From the NCBI GenBank assembly GCA_947044405.1, contig CAMRHE010000067.1:5027501-5091500 (forward strand): a stretch of 64,000 bases of DNA. Reading direction: 5' to 3'. Below are positions 35,096-45,419 of this stretch, one piece after another. Below the pieces are notes generated by a model that saw only the letters and a program-made list of their open reading frames with translations, searched no databases and was not told the DNA's origin. The first letter of the stretch is position 1. Every line of letters begins with the position of its first letter. Both the position numbers and the translations under genes were made by a program. This DNA comes from Leptodactylus fallax. Lineage: Eukaryota > Chordata > Amphibia > Anura > Leptodactylidae.

Positions 35096-36184
35096 CGTTT
35101 ATAGGCATAGTCAATTGCATTCTTTAATACAACTGTATACAAAAAATATATACAGGGCAGTGTATTTTGGTTCCTGCTTCATATATCTGTCTGAAACTTT
35201 CCTACCAGATGTGTTGGGATGGATTTGAGCCTTATTACTAATAAAGCTTCTTATCTTTTTGAAAAATGAGATGAATAGTTTTTAATCTTATGAGGTCTGT
35301 GACTTTTGGTTTTCTATTTTATTGCCTGGCAAGTTCCATTTTTAACACCAAAATGTATACACACACACACACTTAGCTTTTACTTTAATGGTGTTGACTG
35401 CTAGTTTTATTTACATAAGAACTTGTCCTTTGTTCCTCCCCAGCACAAGCTGTACTAAAGGAACTTATCCATATGAATCTAAATTGAATTAGAAAAATAA
35501 TCAGTAGAAAACTTTAGACTTATATTGATGCAGACACAGAACTCCCATGTGGCACAATAGTATATTTGTGGTAAAGAAGAATGTCTTCTCAGCTGCTTGC
35601 AGAAAAAGGAACATGGTGATCACTGGAGTAGATCTCTTTCATTCTGCAAGAAATTACACAACAAACCTTTATACCAAAAAAAAAGCCAAACTACACTATA
35701 TTAAAACTGACAGTAAGATGACTTCTCCTGCAGATGAAATATTTCAAGACAAAAATTCAGATATTCAAAAATATATAGTAATACTACCAGGTGATGCTGA
35801 GATCTCTTATTTAAAGGGTTGTTTCAAAAAGATAACCCTTGTCCACATGGCCCATTATATGGAAATAATGGAAGGGGATTTTCTATGAGCCAGAGAAGAG
35901 AGTGGCTAGGTAAAGAACAATGCCTGCTGTGGTCTAGTAGATAAATGGACGCTACATTCTCCATTCTGCGGGTCAAAATCTGTATTCGTAGATGAAAAGG
36001 ATATTCAAAAGCACAAAAACTTTGTTAGAAAGTTGGATTGTGCTTGTACAATTGTCATTGTGGCTCTAAAGCAAAAGGGCTACCTGTGTGGGCGCTCAAC
36101 CCTTTCACATCGACAACCCAACAGTCTGACAAACTCAATAAACTGACCAAATTTTGGCATTTCAGTATGTCCTTAATATGTATC
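35096..36184. other. Intergenic, nothing recognised
   Basis: A short CA tract lies near 35,361-35,371. A 113-residue open frame at 35,547-35,888 has no recognisable motif and I do not call it a gene. Confidence 0.5.
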
Positions 36185-36900
36185 TTGTGTATAAAAAAAT
36201 AATGAATTTCTGTTGTCTGCTCTTTATGCCTGGTGATACATCTTGACCAATGTGCAGCAAATTTGGTGCAAAGTTTTGGACCGTCTTTCAGCTTCCTAGG
36301 ATCTACTGTTCTTGAGATACTCACAAAAGTATATGTAACACCACTGGCTTCCACATCAAGGGCTTTCCTCCATATCACATCACACCAATAGAAGCTCAGA
36401 AGTCCTTCATTTTTAGCCTCACTGACATACACATAATTTTAAACCAGGTTTCTATAACGACCCAGCCACTTTTGTTTTACATGGGTTTCCATAACAACGA
36501 GCAATATATTCACAAATGCACATATGGCACCAGGTTTCCATAACAACCCAGCAACATATTCACAAAAGCAAACATGGTACCACTGGCTTCCACATCAAGT
36601 GACTTCCTCCATATCACATCAAATGAGACACAGTAGCCAATAGAAGTTCCCTGCACCTGTCATTCTTAGCCTCATTGACATACACAGTTTTCCATAACAA
36701 CCCAGTGACAACCCATCAAAGGCCTTCCTCCATATCACATCATCTGACCCATATTAGCCAATAGGAGCTTGTAGATCCTTCATTTTTAGCCTCACTGACA
36801 TACAGACAGTTTTAGACCGAGTTTCCATAACAACCCAGACATTTTTGTTTTAGACAGTGTTTCCATAACAACCCAGTCATTTGAAGTTGGCTTCATATCA
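36185..36900 (-). repeat. Dispersed repeat with RFX-like and CCAAT modules, copy 1
   Basis: On the minus strand the 3' part reads CCAAATTTGCTGCACATTGG then GGCATAAAGAGCAGACAACAG, a layout (caaatttggt...cataaagaacagacagacag) typical of non-LTR retrotransposon tails. The rest carries at least five GTTGTTATGGAAAC-type palindromes (36,485; 36,534; 36,687; 36,821; 36,859) and three ATTGG boxes. The copy at 45,420-45,870 is in the opposite orientation. Confidence 0.7.
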
Positions 36901-36915
36901 CTATCAAAAAAGTCA

Positions 36916-37345
36916 TTAACCACACACACTGCACCTAAAATCTGCAGTGTACAGTGTGAAGAGGAAAGGGGCGAGAACCGTACCCTGAGGTGCCCCCGTA
37001 TTACAGATCACGGTACCTGACACACAGTCTTGGGCTCTCACGTATTGCGGTCGATTTGTGAGGTAGTCTAGGATCCAGTTGGAGAGGTGGTGGTCCACCC
37101 CAGGAAGGCCCAGCTTGTCTCTCAGTAACCCGGGCTGTATGGTGTTAAAAGCACTGGAGAAATCAAAGAACATTATTCTCACCGTGTTCCCTGGTTTCTC
37201 CAGGTGAGACAGAGCCCTGTGCAGAAGGTGGATGATGGCATCATCTACCCCAATGCCCGGCCGATAAGCAAACTGGAGAGGCTCACTAGAGGGCGGAGAT
37301 GTGTGAGAACCAATCTCTGTAAGATCTTCATCAAGTATGGCATTT
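36916..37345 (-). pseudogene. LINE reverse transcriptase fragment (L2/Rex1-like)
   Basis: Part of the reverse transcriptase domain of a non-LTR retrotransposon, the enzyme that copies element RNA into DNA at the target site. The minus strand reads in one frame through SSEPLQFAYRPGIGVDDAI, LSHLEKPGNTV, MFFDFSSAFNTIQP, WILDYLTNRPQYV and GAPQGTVLAPFLFTLYTADF. These are the fingers and palm motifs of the L2/CR1 group, including the catalytic FDFSSAF aspartate and the GAPQG block. The frame ends six residues after TADF (stop at 36,916), before the YADD-type box, so the catalytic centre is incomplete. Both the endonuclease domain and the 3' end are missing. It lies next to the repeat at 36,185-36,900 on the same strand. 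Whether it is closer to L2 or Rex1 needs alignment. Confidence 0.85.
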
Positions 37346-37477
37346 ATTCAAGAGGGACTGGTCTGGGGTCTACAGTATATTTATTATGAATATTTATTTT
37401 GGGCTCAGGGGTCTTACTTATTCTGTGGTCTGGTCTTAACTGGACCTGTTTTTAATCAAGCATATTTTCTCGACTCA

Positions 37478-38050
37478 AGGGTGGAACTACCGCCATGTCA
37501 GCCTTAGTGGCTGCTATGGGGCCCATGACTTTAGGAGGCCCAAATGCCCCCCCCCCCCGCTTTGTTTTTTTGTGTTTTTATAATAGGATATACCTGCTGG
37601 ATTCACTTACAGATCCCTGCTTTTAGTTTTCTGCCTTCAGCTGCCCTGGGGCCCTTGTGCCGCACATCATGTCCTGACATTGTTGGCACTTTTAGCATTA
37701 GGGAAGTGAAGGAGGCCATGGCCAGGAGCAGGAATCAGAAAGTAAATATCGGTCATTACCTGCTGGAATAGGTAGTGGCCTAAAGTCACAATATGGGGGG
37801 AATTACTGTGCAGGGGTGACTAAAGGGCCATTGTACATATGGCTTTCTGTAAAGGGGGCATTAAACTGTGTGGAGGGGCCAATTACTGGGTGGAGGCAGC
37901 ATACTGTAAGGAGGTAGGCCAGTAAAGGGGGCTTTATACTATGTCAGAGCCATTAAAGGGGCCTTTATACCATGTGGGCATGGGTAAAGGAGGCCTTATA
38001 CTGTGTGAGGGTCGGGGGGCCCCAGTCCTTCTTAGTTATGCCCCTTTCTG
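37478..38050. repeat. GC-rich dispersed element, possible CAGTGGCGTAACT family
   Basis: The right end TCCTTCTTAGTTATGCCCCT and left GGTGGAACTACCGCC resemble inverse termini of the family at 11,173. The interior has GGGCCC blocks, a C10 run at about 37,549-37,558 and repeated AAAGGGGGC(A/T)TT(A/T)TACT words. Tentative. Confidence 0.4.
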
Positions 38051-38078
38051 GACTCTGCATTTATTATTTATTCAGCTT

Positions 38079-38305
38079 ATGTATATGTATGGCGCCAACA
38101 TATTCCACAGCACTTCACAGACATTGCCAATCACTGTCCCATATAGGGCTCACAATCTAAAGTCTTTGGAGTGTGGGAGGAAACCAGAGTACCCAGAGGA
38201 AATCCACACAAACAGGGGGAGAACATACAAACTCCATGCAGATATTGACCTTGGTTGGATTTGAACCCAGGACTCCAGCTCTACAACGCTAACCACTGAG
38301 CCAGC
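38079..38305 (+). repeat. SINE/LINE-tail-like repeat (GGCGCCAACATATTC)
   Basis: Same block order as 29,515, with a more complete right end: GGATTTGAACCCAGGACTCC and GCTAACCACTGAGCCA. The latter resembles tRNA-like or LINE-tail sequences but I do not see a functional tRNA fold. Confidence 0.8.
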
Positions 38306-38784
38306 ATATTTATGCTGCAGTCTGCATTTTTTAAGTGAGGTCAGGTCTAGAATTTATTGTGGTTTGGGGTCTGTGTTTATTTTTAGGTCTGATATGAGGT
38401 TGTTGTGTCTGGTCTAGATGGAGTCTGCATTTATTTTGGCTCAGTGGTCTGTATTTGTTTCAGGGTCTATTTTTGGCTCAGAGGTCTAAATTTTGTGGTC
38501 TGGTGTCAATATTAGTTTTGGTGACTATATTTATTTTAGGTTCTTCTTCATTTTGGGGTGTGAGTCCAAATGTACTTTTGGCTCTGAGCTGAAGTCTGTA
38601 TTCATTTTATTGGCATTAAAAGCGTGAATTCAAACATGCCAAAACCTGGATAACTTCATACAATCAATGGCAATCTGAATTATGTAGTACGGAGATCATG
38701 GAAACATTCACAGGAAGTAAATTTTCCGATCCACAGCTTATTCATTCTGTTGCAGATTTGCTGCAGAATTTCTCCACTGACCTT
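38306..38784. other. Intergenic; degenerate GGTCTG/TTTATTTT-rich stretch
   Basis: Words such as GGTCTGTATTT and TTTATTTTGG recur between 37,375 and 38,600, suggesting an old degenerate tandem array. No clear period. Confidence 0.4.
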
Positions 38785-39095
38785 GAGTCTATGGCCCCAC
38801 ATAGCATCCCACAGCAAAAAAGTGATGCGGGAAAAAACGCGGTGGCAACACTTTTTACCTATAGGGAAACCGCCGGCGTTTTGGTAGGTATAGTTGACAT
38901 GCTGCAATTTCCAAAACCGCGACGGTTTTGGAAACTGCAGCGTATACGCAGCGCGTATTTTCCCGCACTGTGTGGATGGGATTCACTAGATTCCCATACA
39001 CTACACAGTGACTGTAAAACGCCGTGTTTTTTTTTCTGCAGCGTTTCCGCCACGGGCAAACCATGGTGTTTATGCCACGTGGAGTCCCGGCCTAA
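38785..39095. mobile_element. Palindromic element of the AAGGCTAAGGCCCC type
   Basis: Blocks GGCCCCACATAGCATCC, GCGGGAAAAAACGCGG, GACATGCTGCAATTTCC, CCGCGACGGTTTTGGAAAC, GTGTGGATGGGATTCAC and GTGACTGTAAAACGCCG, in the same orientation as 30,653. Confidence 0.75.
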
Positions 39096-39314
39096 TAGAG
39101 AAAGAAATCTGTAATAAAATCCACACTTGTAATTTATGTTTCATATTTCCTTGTGGATTTTCAATGTGGATTACTTTATTTTCAGTCTCTCCATAAGAAT
39201 CATGACAAAAATATGCGGAGTAAAATTTGCATCAGCCTTTTCTAATGTGAATTTGCTGGGGAGAAAATGTCTGCAGCAAATCTGCCACATCTGAATTTAC
39301 CCTGTGGCTCTGTA

Positions 39315-40881
39315 CAGTCATGACCAAAAGTTTTGAGAATGACACAAATATTATATTTTCACATGATCTGCTGCCCTCTGGTTTTTATGTGTGTTTGTCA
39401 GATGTTTTTATCACATACAGAAATATAATTGCATTCATATTATGAGTAACAGAAGCTTATATTGACAGTTAGAATGAGTTAATGCAGCAAGTCAATATTT
39501 GCAGTGTTGACCCTTCTTCTTCAGGACCTCTGCAATTCTCCCTGGCATGCTCTCAATCAACTTCTGGACCAAATCCTGACTGATAGCAGTCCATTCTTGC
39601 AGAATCAATGCTTTAATTTTGTCTGAATTTGTTGGTTTTTGTTTGTCCACCCGTCTCTTGATGATTGACCACAAGTTCTCAATGGGATTAAGATCTGGGG
39701 AGTTTCCAGGCCATGGACCCAAAATCTCTATGTTTTGTTCCCTGAGCCATTTAGTTATCACCTTTGCTTTATGGCAAGGTGCTCCATCATGCTGGAAAAG
39801 GCATTGTTGAGCACCAAACTGCTCTTGGACGGTTGGGAGAAGTTGCTCTTGGAGGACATTCTGGTACCATTCTTTATTCATGGCTGTGTTTTTAGGCAAG
39901 ACTGTGAGAGAGCCGATTCCCTTGGCTGAGATGCAACCCCACACATGAATGGTTTCAGGATGCTTTACAGTTGGCATGAGACAAGACTGGTGGTAGCGCT
40001 CACCTCTTCTTCTCCGAATAAGCTGTTTTCCAGATGTTCCAAACAATCGAAAAGGGGATTCATCAGAGAAAATTACTTTACCCCAGTCCTCAGCAGTCCA
40101 CTCCCTGTACCTTTTGCAGAATATCAGTCTGTCCCTGATGTTTTTTCTGGAGAGAAGTGGCTTCTTTGCTGTCTTCCTTGAGACCAGGCCTTGCTCCAAG
40201 AGTCTCTGCCTCACAGTGCGTGCAGATGCACTCACACCTGCCTGCTGCCATTCCTCAGCAAGTTCTGCACTGCTGGTAGCCAGATCCCGCAGCTGAAACA
40301 CTTTTAAGAGACGGTCCTGCCGCTTGCTGGTCTTTCTTGGGCGCCCTGGAGCCTTTTTGGCACCAATGGAACCTCTCTCCTTGAAGTTCTTGATGATGCA
40401 ATAGATTGTTGACTGAGGTGCAATCTTTCTAGCTGCAATACTCTTCCCAGTTAGGCCATTTTTGTGCAGTGCAATGATGACTGCACGTGTTTCTTTAGAG
40501 ATAACCATGGTTAACAGAAGAGAAACAATGATGGCAAGCACCAGCCTCCTTTTAAAGTGTCCAGTGGTGTCATTCTTACTTAATCATGACAGATTGATCT
40601 CCAGCCCTGTCCTCATCAACACCCACACCTGTGTTAATGGAGCAATCACTGAAACGATGTTAGGTGGTCCTTTTAAGGCAGGGCTGCAATGATGTTGAAA
40701 TGTGTTTTGGGGGATAAAGTTCATTTTCTAGGCAAATATTGACTTTGCAAGTAATTGCTGTTAAGCTGATCACTCTTTATAACATTCTGGAGTATATGCA
40801 AATTGCCATTAGAAAAACTGAAGCAGTAGACTTTGTAAAAATTAATATTTGTATCATTCTCAAAACTTTTGGCCATGACTG
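39315..40881 (-). mobile_element. Tc1-like DD35E transposon, copy B, apparently complete
   Basis: 1,567 bp flanked by TA (39,313-39,314 and 40,882-40,883). Inverted ends of about 39 bp, CAGTCATGACCAAAAGTTTT on the left and CAGTCATGGCCAAAAGTTTT inward from the right, with one mismatch near the tip. It holds an uninterrupted transposase. The short ends distinguish it from the roughly 200-bp ends of the elements at 54,232 and 55,994. Confidence 0.96.
39492..40508 (-). CDS. Tc1-like DD35E transposase, intact
   Basis: Cut-and-paste transposase that would act in the nucleus on the ends of its own element and insert at TA. 338 residues, the usual length for the group. Residues 1-50 hold a paired-like helix-turn-helix (NGLTGKSIA, STIYCIIKNF); residues 55-59 are GRPRK; a second helix-turn-helix covers about 65-112 (SARTVRQRLLEQGLVS). 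The catalytic triad is complete: D149 (VIFSDES), D241 (FQHDGAP) and E277 (NPIENLW). Thirty-five residues lie between D241 and E277, as in the DD35E branch described in vertebrates. The start is the ATG in ACCATGG at 40,508; an in-frame ATG at 40,541 would add 11 residues, mostly hydrophobic, and seems less likely. No TATA box is obvious. The sister copy at 17,750-18,767 differs by a frameshift and about ten residues. Whether the enzyme is active cannot be told from sequence. Confidence 0.95.
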   Translation of the reverse strand: MVISKETRAVIIALHKNGLTGKSIAARKIAPQSTIYCIIKNFKERGSIGAKKAPGRPRKTSKRQDRLLKVFQLRDLATSSAELAEEWQQAGVSASARTVRQRLLEQGLVSRKTAKKPLLSRKNIRDRLIFCKRYREWTAEDWGKVIFSDESPFRLFGTSGKQLIRRRRGERYHQSCLMPTVKHPETIHVWGCISAKGIGSLTVLPKNTAMNKEWYQNVLQEQLLPTVQEQFGAQQCLFQHDGAPCHKAKVITKWLREQNIEILGPWPGNSPDLNPIENLWSIIKRRVDKQKPTNSDKIKALILQEWTAISQDLVQKLIESMPGRIAEVLKKKGQHCKY

Positions 40882-40883
40882 TA

Positions 40884-41539
40884 TACTCTGGTGGCTTGGC
40901 TTCTGTTTTCACCAGATACATGAAGGAAAGATCCCGGTTCATAGTCAAAAAATCTTGTATGGCGCTCTGGGCACTGTCATTTCTATAATGAATATGTTGC
41001 CTATAAAGTCAAGTATGTAAATATATAATAATACATATATCTTGGGATGCAACTGAAGCTTTAGAATATTTCTAAATGTTTGCACCAATTGCTTAGTTTT
41101 ACAAGGCTATGGCGCTTGTTGTGAGCACTCATTGGTGACCCAAAAACATAATGGTCTATTGGCTTCCTATGATATTAGCTATTTGGTGTGTGCCATGGAA
41201 AAATTATTTCGCGAGAACAATTAGGGAAAGATAATCTCTGTACAGTGACGTGAAGAACATTGGCACTCTAAAGACAACAAAAACGATACATTATTCCAAT
41301 GATATTCCAGAAAAGCGTATTTGTTAGTAGACAGCCGTGTCTCCATTGGTGCTGTCCAATATTTTCTAGATTTAATATCTATCATGGCTGCTATAGTTTT
41401 ACTGTATATGACCATTCAGGCACATTTCATAAAACTTTTTTCATTTATTATACATGGTTTAAAAACTGATTACGGGGCATAAAGAATTGATAGTACAGTC
41501 GCTTCAGGGTGTATTTTCAATTGCTAAGCGAAGAAGGGA
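40884..41539. other. Intergenic, nothing recognised
   Basis: No supported feature. Confidence 0.5.
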
Positions 41540-42290
41540 AGAAACGTTTTCTTCCTCAGACATATTAGATTTGCATGCAAAACATCTTTCTTGCCTTCAT
41601 GGATCAAGCAGGCATAAATAGGGGGAATCTTGATGAGAAGAGCAAGCTAATTTATTTCATGTAAACGACAACATCTGATTCTGAAGAGGGAAACGTACTG
41701 GCGTTAAGCCTTCCAGGGGACATAGCTGGATACATCCGGTGGCTTGATATGTAAATAAGTGCCACACAATAATAGTTCATAAACTCAAACCTCCATCGGG
41801 ATTGATTTACTGGAGTGAAGTAAATAAACGCTGTAGTAATTTTTGTAATACGAACTGTTCCCATTCCTTGTTTTGTAATAACGTATTGTGGTTTATCTAT
41901 TTCATTAAACTAAACCAGTGTCTGGCAAGTATTTCCATCTGCAGCATTTGTCTAGGGGACCTCAGCGTAGATATGTCTCTAGAAATGGTCACACACAGTA
42001 ATGGGGAAATGGAGAAGAAACAGATAAAGTGAAGAATCTGTTATCGGCTCAGTCTCTAAATTAGTTTTCCTTTTTTCGAGGCTTCCATCCTTTACCGGCA
42101 GAATAAGGCCCTATCAATGTCTCTCAAGATGAAGGACACAAAGGTGCTCATTCTAATATAGCGGCTAATTTGTCTTGTTTTCACGCTTGTGATTTCATTA
42201 AGCTAAACATTAAGTAAATCTAAATCTCTAAACAGACCTGAATATAGCAAAGCAATAAATCACAGGTGAATTAGGAATCTGGATCTTTGG
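41540..42290. other. Repeat-free island, candidate conserved non-coding element
   Basis: About 750 bp of balanced composition with no microsatellite, hairpin or recognised repeat. Homeodomain-type words are frequent (GCTAATTTGTC, TTTCATTAAGC, TTTCATTAAAC). No open frame of note. The call is inference from texture only. Confidence 0.35.
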
Positions 42291-42781
42291 ACCTTGATAC
42301 AGTGGAAGAACCCAATGTTTCCCTCCGGTGGCCTAAAGCCAACTAGGCCTCCATATAAGATCTAATCAATAAGATTGGCTGCCATGTGAACCCTTGACCC
42401 CCATTGTCTATAGGCTGTTATCTTAAGCCTTTGAGGCACATAGTAACATGCAGTATGCTAAAATTTCTCAAGAGAATGAAATTCTTGTAATATTTTGTAA
42501 ACTGTTTATCCAAACATGATCCAACTAGATCTATAAGACAGAAAGTACAATTTTTCTAAAGATCTTAAAACGTGGCCCACTAAAAAAAAATTACAAAAAT
42601 GTAATTACAATCATTAATTTAGCACCATCACAACGTACAAACAATTGTCGCTTATGGGTCATTGAAATGATGGAAGTTCATCTACGTGGAGAATGGGGTA
42701 TATATATTTTCTTCGGTGTATACAATTATTTCCTTTATGTTTCAGCTTAATTAAAAAAATGCATTATATTTTTTACTTTAA

Positions 42782-43145
42782 AGGGAGTCTACCACCACTC
42801 CCAAGTATATTCATCTGTCACCACCATGTTGCAGAGCAAATTATAGTGATAAATAATATACCTTTATTATGTACTGTAGGTCACTTTTGTAGAATTGGAG
42901 AAAAAATATGTTAATGAAATGAAGCAGTTGGTGCACTAGGGGCGGGTCTTCAGCTCCCTGGAGAACTGTTTTTACTGCACAGACCCCTACTGTCTCCTGT
43001 CTGTACTACCCTGTGCAGTTAGAGTTGGTCCTCCCACTGCTATGACATCACCATTCCAGTGCTCCCAGGGATGAAGGCCCGCCCTTAGTTCACCTACTGC
43101 TTCATTCGCATAAGACTTCAAAGTTGTTTTTCTCCAAATCTACAA
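42782..43145. mobile_element. TTAA-flanked element (AGGGAGTCTACCACC end)
   Basis: TTAA at 42,778-42,781 followed by AGGGAGTCTACCACCACTCC. Its right part shares ordered blocks with 15,100-15,365. The right terminus is not visible. Confidence 0.6.
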
Positions 43146-43246
43146 AAGTAGTATATATAATATATATAGAAGAAGATAATATAGAAATCTATGAATCTAT
43201 AAGTCGGTTGTGCTATACTGTACATATACAATGTATAATTTGTTAA

Positions 43247-43365
43247 AGGGGTTTTCTGGGATAAAAATATTGATGACTTATCCTAAGGATAGGTTATCAA
43301 TATCACATCAGTGGGGGTCTTACCCTTGGAACGCCTATTTATCAACTGTTCTCAGCCACTCAGAG
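43247..43365. mobile_element. TTAA-flanked element (AGGGGTTTTCTGGG end)
   Basis: TTAA at 43,243-43,246, then AGGGGTTTTCTGGGAT, the hairpin ATTGATGACTTATCC / GGATAGGTTATCAAT, and GTGGGGGTCTTACCC. Same family as 22,884. Confidence 0.65.
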
Positions 43366-43429
43366 CCATTTTAACACATTGGTGGGCCCAGTGCAAAGGT
43401 TTCATAAGTGAGCCCCCCATCATTACCAC

Positions 43430-43762
43430 TTAGAAATACCTGACCCTCACAAATTATAATGCCCCCTCAGTGGACCCATGTAGTATAATGCCCCTCAGTG
43501 GCCCATCACACAATCAAATGCCCCTGAATTGGCCCTCAGACATTAACCTGTCCCACCTCAGTGGCCCCTTAAACATTATATTATAATGTCGCTCTCCAGT
43601 TATCTTCACAGTATAATATTCCTTTCCTTTCCAGTTGCCCCTACAGTATAATATCCCCCTCCAGGTTACCCCCACAGTATAATGTCCCCCTCCAGGTTGC
43701 CCCCCTTCAGTTGCCCCCACAGTATAATATCCCCACCAGGTTGCCCCCACAGTATAATACTC
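43430..43762. repeat. Degenerate minisatellite, 30-35 bp, CAGTATAATGTCCCC
   Basis: Repeated CAGTATAAT(A/G)TCCCC and CCAGGTTGCCCCCA words, for example near 43,609, 43,644, 43,674 and 43,708. The left part is more diverged (CAGTGGCCC). Resembles the array at 62,362-62,545. Confidence 0.8.
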
Positions 43763-43766
43763 CCTT

Positions 43767-44125
43767 CAGGTCTTTCCTGGCAGCCCTTCCACACAAGCCA
43801 TACTTGTTCAGTCTTTTTCTAAGTGTACTGTGATTAACCTGAGCATTTATATGCTAACTGAGGCCTGTGGAGTCTGTTGTAGCTATTGAGTTTTTGCAAT
43901 TTCTATGCGCATTGCACAGTCCAACTTTGGGTTGGATTTGTTGGGACGTCCACTCCTGGGAAAATTGGCAACTGTCTTAAATGTTTTCCACTTGTGAATA
44001 ATCTTTGTCACTGTAGAATAGCGAACTTCAAATTGCTTGGAACTAGCATTATAGCCCTTCCCAAATTGATGGACAGCAACAATTACTTCTCTAAGATTAT
44101 TGTTGATGTCATTCCTGCTTGGCAT
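43767..44125 (-). pseudogene. Tc1-like transposase N-terminal fragment
   Basis: Starts MPSRNDINNNLREVIVAVHQ and continues with QFEVRYSTVTKIIHKWKTF, VANFPRSGRP and NPKLDCAMRIEIAKTQ, then stops at 43,883. This is the first helix-turn-helix and the GRP linker of a Tc1-family transposase (known relatives: ...STVRKIIHKWKTFKTVANLPRSGRPSK...). Downstream the other frames still show weak similarity (ASVSI, RLNKYGLCGRAARK-like words, 43,772-43,880), so at least one frameshift lies past residue 80. The whole catalytic half is gone. It is one of the oldest Tc1-like remnants here. Confidence 0.85.
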
Positions 44126-44474
44126 TGCGTTAACACATGCCTGAATGCTCCAGACCAGCAAACTGCCAAAACTTTTACTTTTATAGGGGTGGTCACACTT
44201 GCTGATGATTAATTAATTAAAGGGGATTTAGCAACAGCTGCTACTTACCCTCTTAAATCCTATGGAAGCAGTAAGGGTGTACTTAATTTTTCACACACTG
44301 CTTCTGCATTTTGGCCTAGTTTTGTTAAACACATAATGACACCATCTAATTTCATGCATTATTCTCCGTTTAAGGCGTATTGACCTAGTTTTAAGACCTT
44401 CTATGAACCAGAGATTTTTTTAAATTCTGATACATAAAACTAGAGTGCTCTGTACTTTGCTTTTCTCCAGACTG
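43767..44474 (-). mobile_element. Tc1-like element, 3' half missing
   Basis: The right terminus reads inward as CAGTCTGGAGAAAAGCAAAG, next to TA at 44,475-44,476. From there the element runs leftwards through untranslated sequence into a transposase N-terminus, then stops in the minisatellite at about 43,766. Confidence 0.75.
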
Positions 44475-44476
44475 TA

Positions 44477-45283
44477 TGTATTGCCATTTTTAAAATTCCA
44501 CCATTTTTAATAGTCATATTTATTGAGTCATATTTACAAGGCCATTATTGGGGTGGTCAAATTGTATAACTGTACATGCCGATATTTGCCCTATGTGACC
44601 CGTGTACACTGGTTTGTGCTATTTAAATCTTTCCACTCTTGGGCATGAAATGTGTCTTTGAAGTGAAAATATAGTGGAAAAAAAAAGCGCTTATTTTGAA
44701 ATCGCCCACGCGGCCTGAAGCCACAGCACTGATATATTGACAATATAATTACTGCAGCATGAAAGATTGTATCTCTATTTTACTGTTATTATCCCTGTTT
44801 TTAGCACAGCTGAAAACTGCATTCTCATAAACATTTTCCATCCTAAGGCATCTGTCACATTGTCTTTCAATGGCTTTTCCTAAAACTCAGCTGTATAATA
44901 TTGCTCTTTCCCCATGTCAAGCGCTAGCAATAGCAATGTGGGACTCTTATCTTTGAGCTCCTTGGCTAATGTTTCACTGTTGTGTGTGCAAGAGATAAAG
45001 TGTACAGTGTAATGATAAGAGGACATGCTCTAGGACCATTTTGGAAAGGAGTATTGACACAAGTTCACAGGGTATACAATGTGCAAATGCTGGCAGATCC
45101 TAAAGTTTGTCTTCTTGGCCTCTTGGGTGAGGGGGTGCACATGGAAACTCCTGAATCTCAGAGGATTTCACAGACTACAATGTGCAGATGTTGGCAACCA
45201 TGCGTTTTGCTGCAGGAGGCATGAGTAGTTTAAAAACGTTTCAATTTATAAGAATGCTGAAATCCAGTATGGCAGTCCAGTCA
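44477..45283. other. Intergenic; repeat-free island 44,610-45,000
   Basis: The island has balanced composition, no tandem or inverted repeats, and AT-rich words typical of conserved enhancers (GATATATTGACAATATAATT). Coding potential is poor. Candidate conserved non-coding element by texture only. Confidence 0.35.
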
Positions 45284-45419
45284 GTGGCGTAAATACCGGG
45301 GTAGCAGTGGTAGTGATATTAGGGGGATTCACACGGGTATATTTCATTTTTTGTTTGTGTAGTGGCCCCATAAGAATTGGCCAGTTTTGCACTTGACATC
45401 CAGCATTGTAGTCCAGTAT

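Noticed and set aside
35547..35888. 113-residue open frame
   Set aside because: No recognisable motif; composition looks like translated non-coding AT-rich DNA.
38255..38305. tRNA-like sequence GGATTTGAACCC...CTAACCACTGAGCCA
   Set aside because: It is the end of a dispersed repeat found three times; no cloverleaf or A/B box pair in the right order was seen.
39619..40296. Plus-strand open frames opposite the intact transposase
   Set aside because: Antisense shadows of the coding strand; the same frames occur opposite copy A.
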